Shown here piece after piece: positions 1 through 11,900 of a DNA stretch of 64,000 nt. Source of the DNA: Turritopsis dohrnii (taxonomy: Eukaryota; Cnidaria; Hydrozoa; Anthoathecata; Oceaniidae); contig BQMF02000011.1 of assembly GCA_027922465.2 (NCBI GenBank), forward strand, positions 1,550,001 through 1,614,000, written 5' to 3'. The notes beneath the pieces are model-generated. The model did not search any database. It saw nothing but the letters and a program-made list of their open reading frames with translations, and had not been told where the DNA came from. The position numbers and the translations under genes are program-made. Positions within the stretch are counted from its first letter, which is position 1, and the number at the start of each line of letters is the position of its first letter.

Positions 1-3000
1 CGATTGGAGGAAGACGTCTCTCAAAAGACATCACAAATAGTCGAGTTGAATGAACGACTTTCTGACAAGCTCGCGTTGACTTCCTCCCTGGAACATAAAC
101 TTGAGCAAAGAAATAACAAGGTGGTGTACCTGCAACACCAACTTGATCTGCTGCAAGAAAAGCATGAGCAAGCAAGCAATGACGTAAGAGAAATGTTTTT
201 TGTTTCATGGTATTTTATTTTGTGGCGCATTCACCTTAAAATTTTGTTTGGAAATTTTGATGACAAGGAGGAACTGGAGAGAAGCAGTAAAAATAGTATG
301 CAACTATGATAGTAGATTGGTTATTTTTTTGTCCATTCAAACATGACTTTCATCAGCTTCTGCCTGGGAATGAGGTTGGTCATTAAATCTGATTTGTGAA
401 GTTTAGGTAATAGTCAACAAAAGGGTTTTCCACTATCACTTTTGAAATATTTTGACGCAATATGCACTTGAAAACATGATAATGAAAATAATCTGCTGTA
501 ATGCTTGAGATTTTGAATGCCTCCTCCACTTCAAAGTAAAAAGTAAAGTTGTTTATCTGTTTTGTTCTTGTTGTTTTATAGCAACAATGGGAAATAATTT
601 TGTGTTCTTCTAGCTGGATGCTGCTCGATTATCTCTCGAAAAGAAACTGAAAGAAACCACTCAAGTTTGTACTGGGCAAGAAAAACAACTTCAAAACCTA
701 CAGTCGGAAAAGGAAGCTTGCCAAGAAAAGATTTTTCAGTTAGAAAATGCTTTACTGGCTCATGACGAGGAAACCAACGCAACGAATGACTTGATGGAGA
801 AAATCAAGAGGTTACACGCGGAACATTGCTCGGAGTTGCAACATCACATCGAGAAACTACAACAACAGTCCGAAGTGAAGGTCGTACGAATTGTTAATCT
901 GGAAGCACAAGTTGACGATCACCTAAAAGACAGCCGAGCGAAGGAAGCCATGATCAACAAGTTGAAAGAATACATCACGAAAATGGAAGATTTACTGATG
1001 GAAAAGAAAAATCTAGTCGAAAAGTACGAGGAAAAACTTTCTGTAAGTGTTTTTCAATGTTTTGATTGTTAGCTATCGTTAAGAAAATCATATGCTCCTT
1101 GTAATTATTCAGTTGTGTTGGTTTTGATGCTATTACTTATTCAGTTGTGTTGGTTTTGATGCTATTACTTATTAAGGATATACAAACGAAATTGTTAAAC
1201 GAATCCAAGGAAGTTTCAGAATTGAGAACATGCTCGAAGCAACACACAAGAGAGCTGGATGAAGTCAGAAAGCAATGTGAAGACTCCCAACAAAAGTACA
1301 TGAGTCTGTTGAGTGCCAAGTCTTCCGAGCTGAAACCACTTGAGCTGGAAGTGAATAGATTACGTAATGAAATCCACATCAAAGAAGAATTTATTGTAGA
1401 CTTGGAAAAACGATATAACCAAAGCATAGACATGTTAGCTGTGAGTCAGAAGAGAATGTCTGAACTTGAAGATGCACAGACTCAGTATGAAGATGAAGTT
1501 GCTGTTTTGAAACATACGACGGAGATGGAAAAAACAGAAGCAAAACATGAAGTTGTAGAAATGAAGAAACGTTTAGGCCAGGCTAATGATCAAATTACGC
1601 TGTATCAAAGTCAAGTACAGGAATTAAACACGACGCTGGAAGATGCCAAGCAGAAATTTGTTGAGATCGGAGAATGCTTGAAGGTTTGTGTGTTATGATC
1701 ACGTTTATCGTTTCTGATTCTTCCTCTTGATTTAAAACGTTTTTCCTACTTTTCCTACTTTGTTTCCTAAAATCGTCAAAAAACACTGCGATGAAGAGCT
1801 TTTTTATTGAAATAGTGTGTATATTTCTTAGAAATGCACTCCTTCGCATTGACTTTGCAGCAAATTTGCCCACCGGTTAAGCGGATAAACTCTCATCGAG
1901 GGATATTTTGAAGTTTGTCGGGAAGTGAGATAGGTTAGAAAACGTAATACAACGATCGACAAGCAATGAACTTAAAGCAATGTAGTTCCCCATGTGAAAA
2001 TATGTTGAGACGCACTGGGAAAGAGTGCGTCTCTGTAGGAATATACACATTATCACAATAAAAATACTCTTTTATCGTAGCGACGTTTTGACGATTTTGC
2101 CCACTGGGTTTTAGCCGAAGAGAACGTAGGTTGTGATTGGACAGTGTCAACCTACTGAGGTTGTGATTGGACAGTGTCAACCTACTGGTTTATTATTTTT
2201 GTTTGTTTTTTTAAGGATAAAGAAGAAAAAGTCTTACAACAAACGAAAGTCATTCAAGAGAAGACGAACATGATCGAAACTTTACAAAAACTAAACAAAA
2301 ATTTTGAGAAAGACATTAGCGAGAAGGAAGAATTGCTGCAACAAAAGGAAAGTGATATCAGTAATCTGAATGATCACCAACAGCAGTTGCATTCAAAGGT
2401 ACTACAAAATCTGCTGTCATTTGAGCTTCATAGCAGATAGAAATCAAAGGTTCCTTTTGTGCTAGAGAAACTTTTTTTATCGCATGGAAATGTTCCCAAG
2501 GTTGTTAAAAAGTCACTGCGAGGAAGAGTAATTTTAAGTGAAATAATATACATATTTCTATAGAAATGTACTCCTTCGCAGTGATTTTTTTAGACAAGTT
2601 TGCTCACTGGTTTGTATTGTACAGTGTCATGTATCTGGGTTTGTTTTGATTTATGCTACTGTTTCAGGTTTGCACAATAGAGAAGGATGAAGCTGCAAAT
2701 ATGAGCAGGATATCTGATTTGGAAAGTCATATACAGCACCTGTTGAAAGAAGTCTCTACCAAAGAACATACTATTACGAAGATCAATCAGTATGTATCAT
2801 GATACTTATAGGCATCCAATTGGCATAATTGTCAAAAAGTCACTGTAACGAAGAGCATTTTCATTGAAGTAGTGTTGTACATTCACAAGATCATGAAATT
2901 AAATTAATGATAAATACGGCCAGATATCTCAATACTGGAAGGCCTCTAATCGTGTCATAATTACATAACCAGTCTCGGCTATGTTGCAGCACTTGTCGAA

Positions 3001-6000
3001 AGACAATACATAATTTGTAGGTGAATCTGTTATAAAAGTTGAAGAACTTTCAAAATTTTTTCAAAGTTTTTACCCAACCAAACGATTTTGGCGAACTCAA
3101 AAAATGATTCCCATGAAAAGTTTTGACTTTTTGTAAGGATTTCATGTAAACGTTACACGAAATCGTTCACAACTCGCAGGAGTAGTAAGGTAAGGAGTTA
3201 GGCATCCTTTTAGTTCTTTACTGCACAACGAATGCCCTAAAGTCAAAAGAGAAAATAATGCTAATGATAGGTCCTATCATTAGCATTGTTCCTGGAACAC
3301 ATTTCGTGTTCATGTTACATGATCGAATTTCTATGTTACATATTTTTCACGTTTTCCTCTTTTGGAAACTCTTCCAATATGTTGAGTTGTTACGCTATCG
3401 CTGAAATCGTCACATTTTTAAATGACTGACAAATGAATACCTCTTGCAAACCGTAAAAGGGTATTTGAGTAGAAGCCTTCTTAAAGATAGTTGGAAGTGC
3501 AAACAATCACTATTATAAAGTCATCCTTCTCTCCGGTTACTTATAAAGCATACTGGTGATATATAAGTAATTCCTTATGCGAATTTATGATAACATAAGA
3601 TGTTTAGGTTTGTCTAACAAAATTCGATCTCTAGTTGCGATCAAAACTTCAAGATTTTTGTCTGGGATAAGTGAGGAAATAATGCCTCGTTCTGTCAAAC
3701 GAAAATAAGGGAGTTGTGACCATGAAGATTGTATGATAAACATATTCGATATGTTGGACAAGTTCTGTGAGAGTTAAGAAAAGAGAAAATATATCACTTT
3801 TGAGTTGAATTTCTTCATGGTTCTAGAATGCTTTCCATCAGTCAAGAAGATCTACAGTTAAAAGATACTCAGATCCGGGACTGTTATTCTCAACTGAAAG
3901 CTGTGCAAGATATTATGGAGGATAAACAGCTACAGTTGAAAGAAAAAGCTGCTGAGGTAATTCCTACCAATCACCTTGGTCTGCAGTTTCCTTTATTTAC
4001 ATCTATCGAATATCTTCCACGTTGACTTTTAGTATACGCAGTTAGAGATGAACTTCAAGAGTGCAAAGAGTGAATTTGAAAAGAAAGTGAATATGCTGGA
4101 GGAAAACATGAGTCACTTAAAAGAAAATGTTGATCATAAAAATTCTCAAGTATGGGTTTTTATTTCGATATCCCAGTGGGTAAAATCGTCAAAAAGTCCC
4201 TGTGCCGAAGTGCGTTTCTATTCTTATAGAAATGCACTCCTTTGCAGAGATTTTTCAACAAATTTGCCCACTGGGATAGCTCGTCAGCTAGGTCTCTTCG
4301 TAATATTCTTCTTGCTTTACAAGTTTATGACACGTATATATATATAGTTTATCTAACAGTTCCTGACATCGAAACGTCTTGTAAAAATTGTGTTGGAAAG
4401 TGAGCATGCCTCATTCTTTCAAACTCTGTTGTAACAGTTTCCACCGAAAGGTTTGATAGGTTGTAATTATATATGTGTGTTTACACTTCATCCCAGTCGG
4501 CAAAATCGTTAAAAAGTCACTGTGACGGAGAGAATTTTTATTGAAATTGTGTGCATATTTATATAGAAATGCACTTCTTCGCGGAGATTTTTTAACAAAT
4601 GTGCCTGCTGGGATGTATGTCTTATTCAACCTTACCAAGATTTTCTCTCGGTCTCTTCTTTTATATGAAGACCAGTAAAATTGAGTTAGGTAAAAACAAT
4701 TTACTTTTACTTCAGCTGGAAGAAATAGAAAAACAATGCAAAAATTTCAAAATTCTATATGAAGATAGTCATTCGTTATGTGTTGGGTACGAACGAAAAT
4801 TTCATGTCCAAGAGCAAGGTAATATGCAGACCACAAGACAAGTAGAAGAACTGAAGCGGGTCAGTATTATCATCATACGGTGTTACATTTCTTTCTCATA
4901 ACTCGAGAAATCATTCAGTTATTTTCATTGTTTTAGGAATTGAGTGAATTACAAATGAAAATCCGAAATCATGTTGAAATAGAAGAAGAGGCATCCACGT
5001 TGAAACAACAGCTGCAAAATATTGTACGGCACCGGTTTGTTCGACATGTTGAATCTCTAAAGGATTCGTGTTGTTATAATCTCAACATGTTAACAATGAC
5101 TTCAAGCTCGTTTACACTGTGTTCTGTTTACTGGCAGAACCTACTCGTGAGCGCTTTCTTCTGCGGTCCAAATAAACTTCGATCACGGTTTTCTTACTAA
5201 GCAAACGCTGTCGTTGCACATGATGTTCTTCCGAATATAATGCTTGTGAAATACTCAAACACTCAAGGTGCTTAGCGATAAGTAGAATTATTTCTATCCA
5301 CTGTTGCCACTTTGTAAAACATAAACTCTACTCGCAAGTTAGGGATAGTGCGCAGTTCAGCTTTTTGCGGTACCGCGGAAAAATGCACCCGAATGGAAGC
5401 GAGCTTCTAATCCGATGATTTATTTAAGACAATATTCAACCAATCGGTAATACACTGACTCTTTCGTCACGATGTTTACGCATGCGTACAACTTTGAGAT
5501 GATCATTTGCGTGTGTCGTTACCTTTCAGATAAAAGATTTTCAAAACATGGAAAACGAGTTGATGACGTCACAACAAACGGTGATTGATCTAACACGAGA
5601 ATTGGACGAACTTCATTCCGTTTTGGCGTTGAAAGAATCCGATTGTACAAGATTGGCTCGGCAACTGGGAGCAAGTCAAGTGAGAGAAGCTCAAGAAAAA
5701 TCCCGATTAAACCAGGAGATCAGAAAAGTCGTACAAGAAAAAGAATTCAAGTTCTCGCAAAAAAATGAGGAGGTATAGGTATTTGTGTTATTCACATTCT
5801 GTTCGCTTCCGACTGTTGTTGTTGTTGTTGTTTATTAGAAGGTTGTTTTTGTTAATTTACTTATTTTTTTATTTAGGTTGAAATGATACGTAGCAAACAC
5901 GAGAGTGAAATCACATCGTGTCAACAAACAGTTATGAAGTTGCAAATCGCCCTTCAGCGAAGTCAAGACGAAACGCGCATGTGTAAAAATGATTTGGATC

Positions 6001-7339
6001 GTTCAAAAGCTCGTGTTGTTGACCTCGAGGAGAGTGTCAAAAATTTATCAATGGAACTCCAGCTTCAACGACAAAAAAATAAAGATGTCGACGAAGCTTT
6101 AGTTATCAAGGAGGCCGAGGTGAGAGCTTTGAAATGAATTCTTGTTTAAAACCACAACCTCGTACCCAGGGTTTCTTGCCTTTTCGAAGCAAGAAACCCT
6201 GGGTACGAGGTTGTTTACAACTACTGCTATATTCTCAGTGCCGTAGACACGAAATTTTTTTTTAGGGGGGCCCTGATGTTTAGTATCTAAGGAGGCCCCA
6301 CCATGGTTGGGCCCGAGGGGGCCGAAAATTTTTGGGATTTTATACCCTCTAGATTAGCTAAAACTGCATTTTCGAAATTCAATTTTAAACTATAGGATAT
6401 CCAAAATGACACGAAATTCTAGTATATTTTCAAGTTTCTAAGACTATCTTTGTTATAAACTATGCATATATCCCATTACACTACGATGGATATTGAAACA
6501 AAAATAGTAGCAAATGCTTTATAGCGCGAAGTGTCCAAAGATGTTTTTTCTTTTGTCGTATTTGTCGATGAACTCATTCGCAACAGCTTTTAAGTCCAGT
6601 TTATCAACAGCATCTTTGTGGATGTCCTCTTTATTGTTGTTATCATTCCTTTGAATCACCATAATGCAACACTTGCTGCATTGATTTATCCTGTTATTTC
6701 GTTGTGTCGCGAGTGTCACCTCAAATGTGCAGTAAAAGGGGGAAATATTAAGCAAATATAAAGGAAATAAGGAAATGCAGACAACTCGAGAAGAAAACTT
6801 TATTTCTGATCCCGGTGTCTACGGCACTGATTCTCTATATCTACTTATAATAATTTTATTTGATTCTGATAGTAATCCTCAACTACATTGAGGTCCTTAC
6901 TTATTTTCTCGTGCTTTGGTTAGTATTTTGTTTTACACCAGTTTGGGTCTGGAGTGATTTTCAAAGATGACGTAATGTTTTCCTCTACCATGTTTGTTGC
7001 TTTCAGATTGCTCGATGTTCTGCGCGTTTATCGGGTTACGAAAGATCTGCGTTTACGAATCGTTCCAAAACATCTACACTTCCTTACTCTGATCGATCAA
7101 GTTTTCATCTCAAAGACACTCTCTTCAAATCTGCAAAATCAGACTTTTACAAGGAGCAGAATGTCGCCAAACCCAATCTTTCACCACAATCGAAAAGTAC
7201 CGACAATATTAACGACTTGCTCAAACGAGCGGAAAACGAATTGAGTCGACAATATGTAACGGGGAATTCCATGCGAAGTACTGCTAATTCATCATTTAGT
7301 AACGAAGAAGTATCATTAAGTACGATTGACACCATGTAA
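1..7339 (+). CDS. Long coiled-coil protein, 3' part (possibly CCDC18-like)
   Basis: The gene enters from the left edge in frame 1, so its start is not seen. Exons: 1-183, 614-1042, 1177-1683, 2216-2398, 2668-2789, 3827-3956, 4033-4149, 4716-4859, 4937-5023, 5530-5772, 5877-6119 and 7007-7339 (stop TAA). All junctions are GT-AG and keep frame; only the 2789/3827 junction splits a codon. Nearly every exon encodes charged heptad-like sequence rich in E, K, Q and L. The last exon switches to a Ser/Thr-rich tail with a short helix (DLLKRAENELSR). No catalytic or membrane motif is visible. The length and composition suggest a centrosomal or Golgi-type scaffold; CCDC18 is my best guess from general resemblance, with low confidence. 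Introns are packed with MITE copies. Confidence 0.8.
1107..1170. repeat. Tandem duplication beside a splice acceptor
   Basis: A 32-bp unit occurs twice back to back (1107-1138 and 1139-1170) and ends 6 bp before the exon that starts at 1177. The copies are identical by eye, so the duplication is recent. Confidence 0.9.
1766..1875 (+). mobile_element. MITE family A, copy 1
   Basis: About 110 bp in an intron of the coiled-coil gene. It carries the family core (CACTGCGATGAAGAG, then ATTGAAATAGTGTGTATATT, then GAAATGCACTCCTTCGC) and the right end AAATTTGCCCACCGG. The left terminus is eroded. Confidence 0.85.
1988..2108 (-). mobile_element. MITE family A, copy 2 (inverted)
   Basis: Reverse-orientation copy with the right terminus GATTTTGCCCACTGGG. 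The left part is divergent: an extra GAGACGCAC / GTGCGTCTC pair forms its own small hairpin. Confidence 0.8.
2128..2187. repeat. Tandem duplication just before an exon
   Basis: A 30-bp unit starting AGGTTGTGATTGGACAGTGT is repeated at 2128 and 2158. It lies between MITE copy 2 and the exon starting at 2216. A partial relative (TTGTACAGTGTCATGTATCTG) sits just after MITE copy 3 near 2617. Confidence 0.85.
2494..2610 (+). mobile_element. MITE family A, copy 3
   Basis: Intronic copy with AAAAAGTCACTGCGAGGAAG at the left and AAGTTTGCTCACTGG at the right. It sits about 57 bp before the exon at 2668. Confidence 0.85.
2830..2888 (+). mobile_element. MITE family A, copy 4 (left half only)
   Basis: Only the left half is present (TGTCAAAAAGTCACTGTAAC, then TTTTCATTGAAGTAGTGT). 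The right half is missing after about 2888. Confidence 0.7.
4172..4274 (+). mobile_element. MITE family A, copy 5
   Basis: Both termini are intact (CCCAGTGGGTAAAATCG at the left, AAATTTGCCCACTGGG at the right). The centre is shortened: the ATTGAAATAGTGTG segment is lost. It begins 22 bp after the exon ending at 4149. Confidence 0.9.
4492..4610 (+). mobile_element. MITE family A, copy 6
   Basis: Full-length copy whose inverted termini extend into the flank: CATCCCAGTCGGCAAAATCG at the left and GTGCCTGCTGGGATG at the right. The extra CAT/ATG bases may be part of the true ends. Confidence 0.9.
6155..6213. mobile_element. Hairpin MITE family B, copy 1 (perfect palindrome)
   Basis: Two perfect 25-bp arms (6155-6179 and 6189-6213) flank a 9-bp loop. 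The arm begins CAACCTCGTACCCAGGG and continues TTTCTTGC. It lies 36 bp after the exon ending at 6119. As RNA it would fold into a very stable stem. Confidence 0.9.
6236..6829. mobile_element. Non-autonomous element with CAGTGCCGTAGACAC ends and 5-bp duplication
   Basis: Inverted termini CAGTGCCGTAGACAC (6236-6250) and GTGTCTACGGCACTG (6815-6829) are flanked by the direct repeat ATTCT (6231-6235 and 6830-6834). The interior has a short ORF on the minus strand (6519-6755, 78 aa) with no recognisable transposase motif. The CAG ends and 5-bp duplication fit hAT-like elements of the 5-bp group; that class assignment is inference. Confidence 0.8.
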
Positions 7340-7398
7340 TGCCACTTACAAACCTTACAAACATGTGTTGAACTTAAAATTCTATAACTTCTCCTTCA

Positions 7399-7518
7399 CC
7401 CCAGTGGGCAAAATCGATCAAAGTCACTGCGACGAAGAGCGTTTTCATTGAAATAGTGTGTTTATTTCTATAAAAATGCACTCCGTCGTGGTGATTTTCA
7501 ATACATTTGCCCACTGGG
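7399..7518 (+). mobile_element. MITE family A, copy 7
   Basis: Full-length copy 60 bp downstream of the coiled-coil gene stop, in its probable 3' UTR. Ends are CCCAGTGGGCAAAATCG and CATTTGCCCACTGGG, with ATG after the right end as in copy 6. Confidence 0.9.
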
Positions 7519-8922
7519 ATGTATCTGTGTGTTTGAATCGAATGTCTGCTATGAATTTTATTGCTTGCTCAATTAACACCGGGTGTTCATTTCATTTTTC
7601 CGTCAAATTTACAGACTTCGCTGGAAATTGTGTATTTTTGCATACATTTACTCGTTGCCATTAGTTACGAACACGTTTTACCAAGTGAATATCTCCACTG
7701 TTAAGTTATTTGAAGAACACATCCTCTTCGTCCACAGTCCTCATGGTATTTTGTATGTGAAGAACGGGGACTAAGTAGTCATGAGATATTGATAATCGTC
7801 AAGCTTTTAATTGTATATAGAGAAAAAAAGAATTGTATTTTTATAATTTATGAACTTTTCTTTTCAACCAGTGTTTATTTCTTCATTCTTGGTTGCTATG
7901 AGTTACCTGAAGTAAATAAATCATTTGCATGCAAAATTGATAAGTTCTCAAAAAAAAAAGTGTGCTGCGGTTCAGAAGCTCCTGCATCAATTCACTGTCC
8001 TCATAATTGTTTCGTTCAATGCAATGTAAAAGTTAGGATTAAAACTATTCATCGTGTTAAGTTTTTTTAATTGTTCATTGCACTCCAAAATTCTCAAAAT
8101 TAACTTAGCTTTGTACTAGACAGATGTAACTGATGTTCCTCTTGACTTTTCGTGGCAAACTGAAAGCCAGGATGACGCCTTAGAGAAATTGAATAAGCCT
8201 AACTTACTAATCTGCACTCCTTCCTTTTCTGGTTTGCTTTCAACATATGACTTGCAAATTATATGTACTCTCGAGTCCGGAATAGAGGTCCCGGGACGAT
8301 TATTTTTTTTCATGAAAATTTCCACCAAAGACGTTCTTATTCCAACCAGCCCGCTTATTTTTTTTGGGAAATTTTTTCCACACACTCTATTTATTTCGGA
8401 CACTTTTTTCTCAATAAAAGAACATAATTACGTAATGACCATTAGACCATTATCAACCCCGCTTATTCCCACCACCACTTGTATTCCAGAGTCCAGAGTA
8501 GAGAAACATAATTGAATGACTTACCATGAAAAAAAATTTTCAAACAACAAAAAATCATCCGGTTTTTATTTTTTCATTTGAACTTAAACGAAATCTGCAA
8601 ATATATCAAAAGTTTCGGCAAAGAAAATACATTTATATACATGAAGCTCTATATCTTCTTCATCAAATATTTACAAAGTTTCACAGTAATGAAATTTATC
8701 TTTCACAGATCATTGTAAAGCTTTCCTTTACAGTTTCCAGTGGAAGTCATCTTTTTACTTCAAATTCGTGAAACAAAAACAACAAAAAAATAGTACAAAA
8801 AACAGAAAAATAGGAAAGGCAAATTTTGTAGCAGCAGGCTTTAGATGCATTGTGACGATTGTGCTACCAAATCATTTTTCGATGGTGTAATAAAATAGAA
8901 CGGCAGTACACATAAATAGCTG
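7519..8922. other. Intergenic, no gene seen
   Basis: AT-rich sequence between the convergent coiled-coil and CSNK2B genes, presumably holding both 3' UTRs. The ORFs here (for example 8189-8515) show no recognisable domain. A minus-strand AATAAA lies at 8570-8565 and could serve CSNK2B. Confidence 0.5.
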
Positions 8923-11900
8923 TTATTTATAATGTCCAGTTTTGACAGGTCGAGGTCTTGCAGACGCACTTCGACTACGAGCATTTGCAGCGGCCTGGGC
9001 TTGGATTTGATACGACATAGGATGGATCTTGAAACCAAATAACCTGTCGCAGAATAAAGTTAAATAGAAACTTTAGAAGGCTTTTTGTTTGTTTGATCGG
9101 TACTTTTCATTAGTGAAAAGATTTAACATGTCATGGAGCAGTTGCTTTACGTGAGCGACATTTCGAGAGAACCTCTCATCATCGTGAAAGTTGCATACGA
9201 GACCATGTTCCTTCCCAGTGGACAAAATAGTCCAAAAATCGCTGCGATGAAGAGCATTTTTATTGAAATAGTCTGTATATCCCTATAGGAATGCACTCCT
9301 TCGTATTGATTTTTCAATAAATTTGCCCACCGGTTATAATACGATTGGCACCTTTTTAGCGCGAAGTTTTAGATGTTAGTATTACTATTTACTGTAAATG
9401 CAATTGAAGACTATGTGCCCTTACCTTGGTACAAATTGGTTTGGACTTCTTTTTGGTCTGTATTCTGGATGGACCATGAATAACATGTGGGGAAAGCCCG
9501 TCCCAAAATATGCGCCATCCGTATGGTGGTGTCGTGACGATTTCGGATTGTAAACATCCATGCATTTTGGGCAATATAACTTTACCATTGCTTCACCAGG
9601 TACATCCGACAACCCTAAAAAACGCTCATAATTTTCATATGCCTCATATCAACACCATGAGTTAACAATTTTAAAAAAAAACAAACCAAAATCAATAAGC
9701 TTCAAATAACAATAATAATCTCACCAATGGGCATCACTGGTTGGTTTTCACAATACACACGTGGACAATGACCAAAATCACCGTTTTGCCATTTTTCTAA
9801 CTATAAGTGAATTGTATGAATATGTACTTTGTACCTTTGTACATTGAATAAAGTAAAACCTTTTTCATGAGAAAGAGATACAGCACAACAGCTAAACTGC
9901 ATAAAATCCATGACTAACTGTTTTATATCTAAAGTTATGTTTGACTAAATCTCCTCACTGAGCTTGAACAGTTTAACAGACAATTTGTCGAAGAAGTTGA
10001 AATTAAAACATACCATCTGGGAAATTCCTCTGTTTGTTAGTATGTATCTGGCGTGTATTAGACCATACAACATTTCAGCTGCTTGCTCGAACAGATCACT
10101 TTGATTCGGATTGTCTTCCAATTCGTCATCTACAAAAAAGAAAACACAATAAATTTTAAGCTTAACAAAAAATTGTTTTTTTTAATATGCATGCATTAAT
10201 ACTACATACCTGGTTCGAGGTCTAAAATCATGTCCAGGGCTTGTCTGTAATGTGGAACCTGTTCATTAAGGCTTGTTAAGTTGAACTTGTCTTGGATGTA
10301 ATCTTCGTCAACCTAAAGAGAAATATTCTTTTCACCAAAATGCAAAAATGTGATTTACTTCAGTTTGATGTAAATTGAATATCTATTTCATCCTGCAGTA
10401 AATTACGGTGTTAATGAACCTAATGGACTTCAGTCTATGCTTGTGTTTAATTTTATAGCAAGATGCACTGTGACAAATTAGTCTATCCCTTATGTGAGCA
10501 TATGAAAATGATGTTGAATTTGATCTTGGAACATGGCAATTACTGAAGATAACTAGTGAAAAGTACTGACTACACTAATTTTTTTTGTGAGCATACCTCT
10601 GAAATGACCTTACAGGAGATATGCTAAGTGTTTTTCCATCTTTTGCCATAAAAATATGCTTATAAATATGCATAAATTTATGGAACCCAAAGGTAGATAA
10701 TATGATTATATGCTTATATTATTAATTTCAATTAACCTGCTTATACTGATAAATAATGTGTATATTTAAATTGATATTGCTTTATTGATAAAACAGGTCT
10801 TTTCTTTTTAAATAAAGCCTCACGCCTAGAAATGGAAAGACAAAAAAAAAACTTTTTTTGTTCAATCATTACTCTCTTTCTATAATACAAATCTTCCGAT
10901 CTAAGTTTTCTCATTTCGATTACAGCACACAATAGAAACCCTTTGCTTTGGATTTCAAAGAATTTGGCATTTAAAAAAAATAATTGTTATTCACAAATCT
11001 ACCATAATGCTTAAGATTATGCTTATTTTTTCTCACTTTTTTTTACCATAAGTATGCTTATAGTTGTTATGCTTATAAAAAAAATGGTGTATCTGAATGT
11101 GAATGACGAAGCTAATGAAATATGTGTATATATTATTCCAGTTTGATTTTCCAATTTTGCACTTAAGACACTGGTATTCAACCAATAGATTTTCAAAATC
11201 CATAATAATGGATATGATATCACTTTCTGAATTACAACCAGAACTAAAAACTTTGGAGCATTAAATAAAAATTTGATTAGATTTCTTATAAGCCTAAATT
11301 AATTCAATTTGTTCTCTTTCAAACTATCTACATTCTCATGTGGACATGCATCACACTTATAATTAAATTTTACGTCAAGTTCTTATATTGAACGTGTAAA
11401 ACCACGCAGAGGCGAGAGACAATTTTTTTCTTGTATTGATGTCAGATGGTTTGATAATGGGGAGTGATTGAATTGCATACCGTAAAGACTCGATTAAGCG
11501 CCCTGGCACTTATTTAATTTTTGAACCTTTAGGGGAGCATATTAAATTATTTTCACTTGGGGTATATACATATTTTTTCAAAAACAAATGTTTAAAAATG
11601 TTTTCACAAATTTCGCAAATCCTTATATTTAGTAAATAACTTTATTTTTGCAAATTTTTGAAATTAGCTAACTATAAAATAGACTTTTAGTTTATAGTCA
11701 AGTGGGGTAAAAACGGGACAGTAAGAAAAGGTTGGTAAATAGGGACACCCTATAAAACCAATAAAAAGCCACGTTTTACATTAACTACGATAATATAATC
11801 GATAAAGTAGATATTGAACTTTCTATGTACACATTTCCAAGTCCAGGTCTTCAGCCGATTGCTTCATAATGGTGATCGGAAAATTAGTGTTATTTATCCA

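Noticed and set aside
8189..8515. Plus-strand ORF of 108 codons
   Set aside because: No domain, low-complexity AT-rich coding and an opposing ORF of similar length; likely chance.
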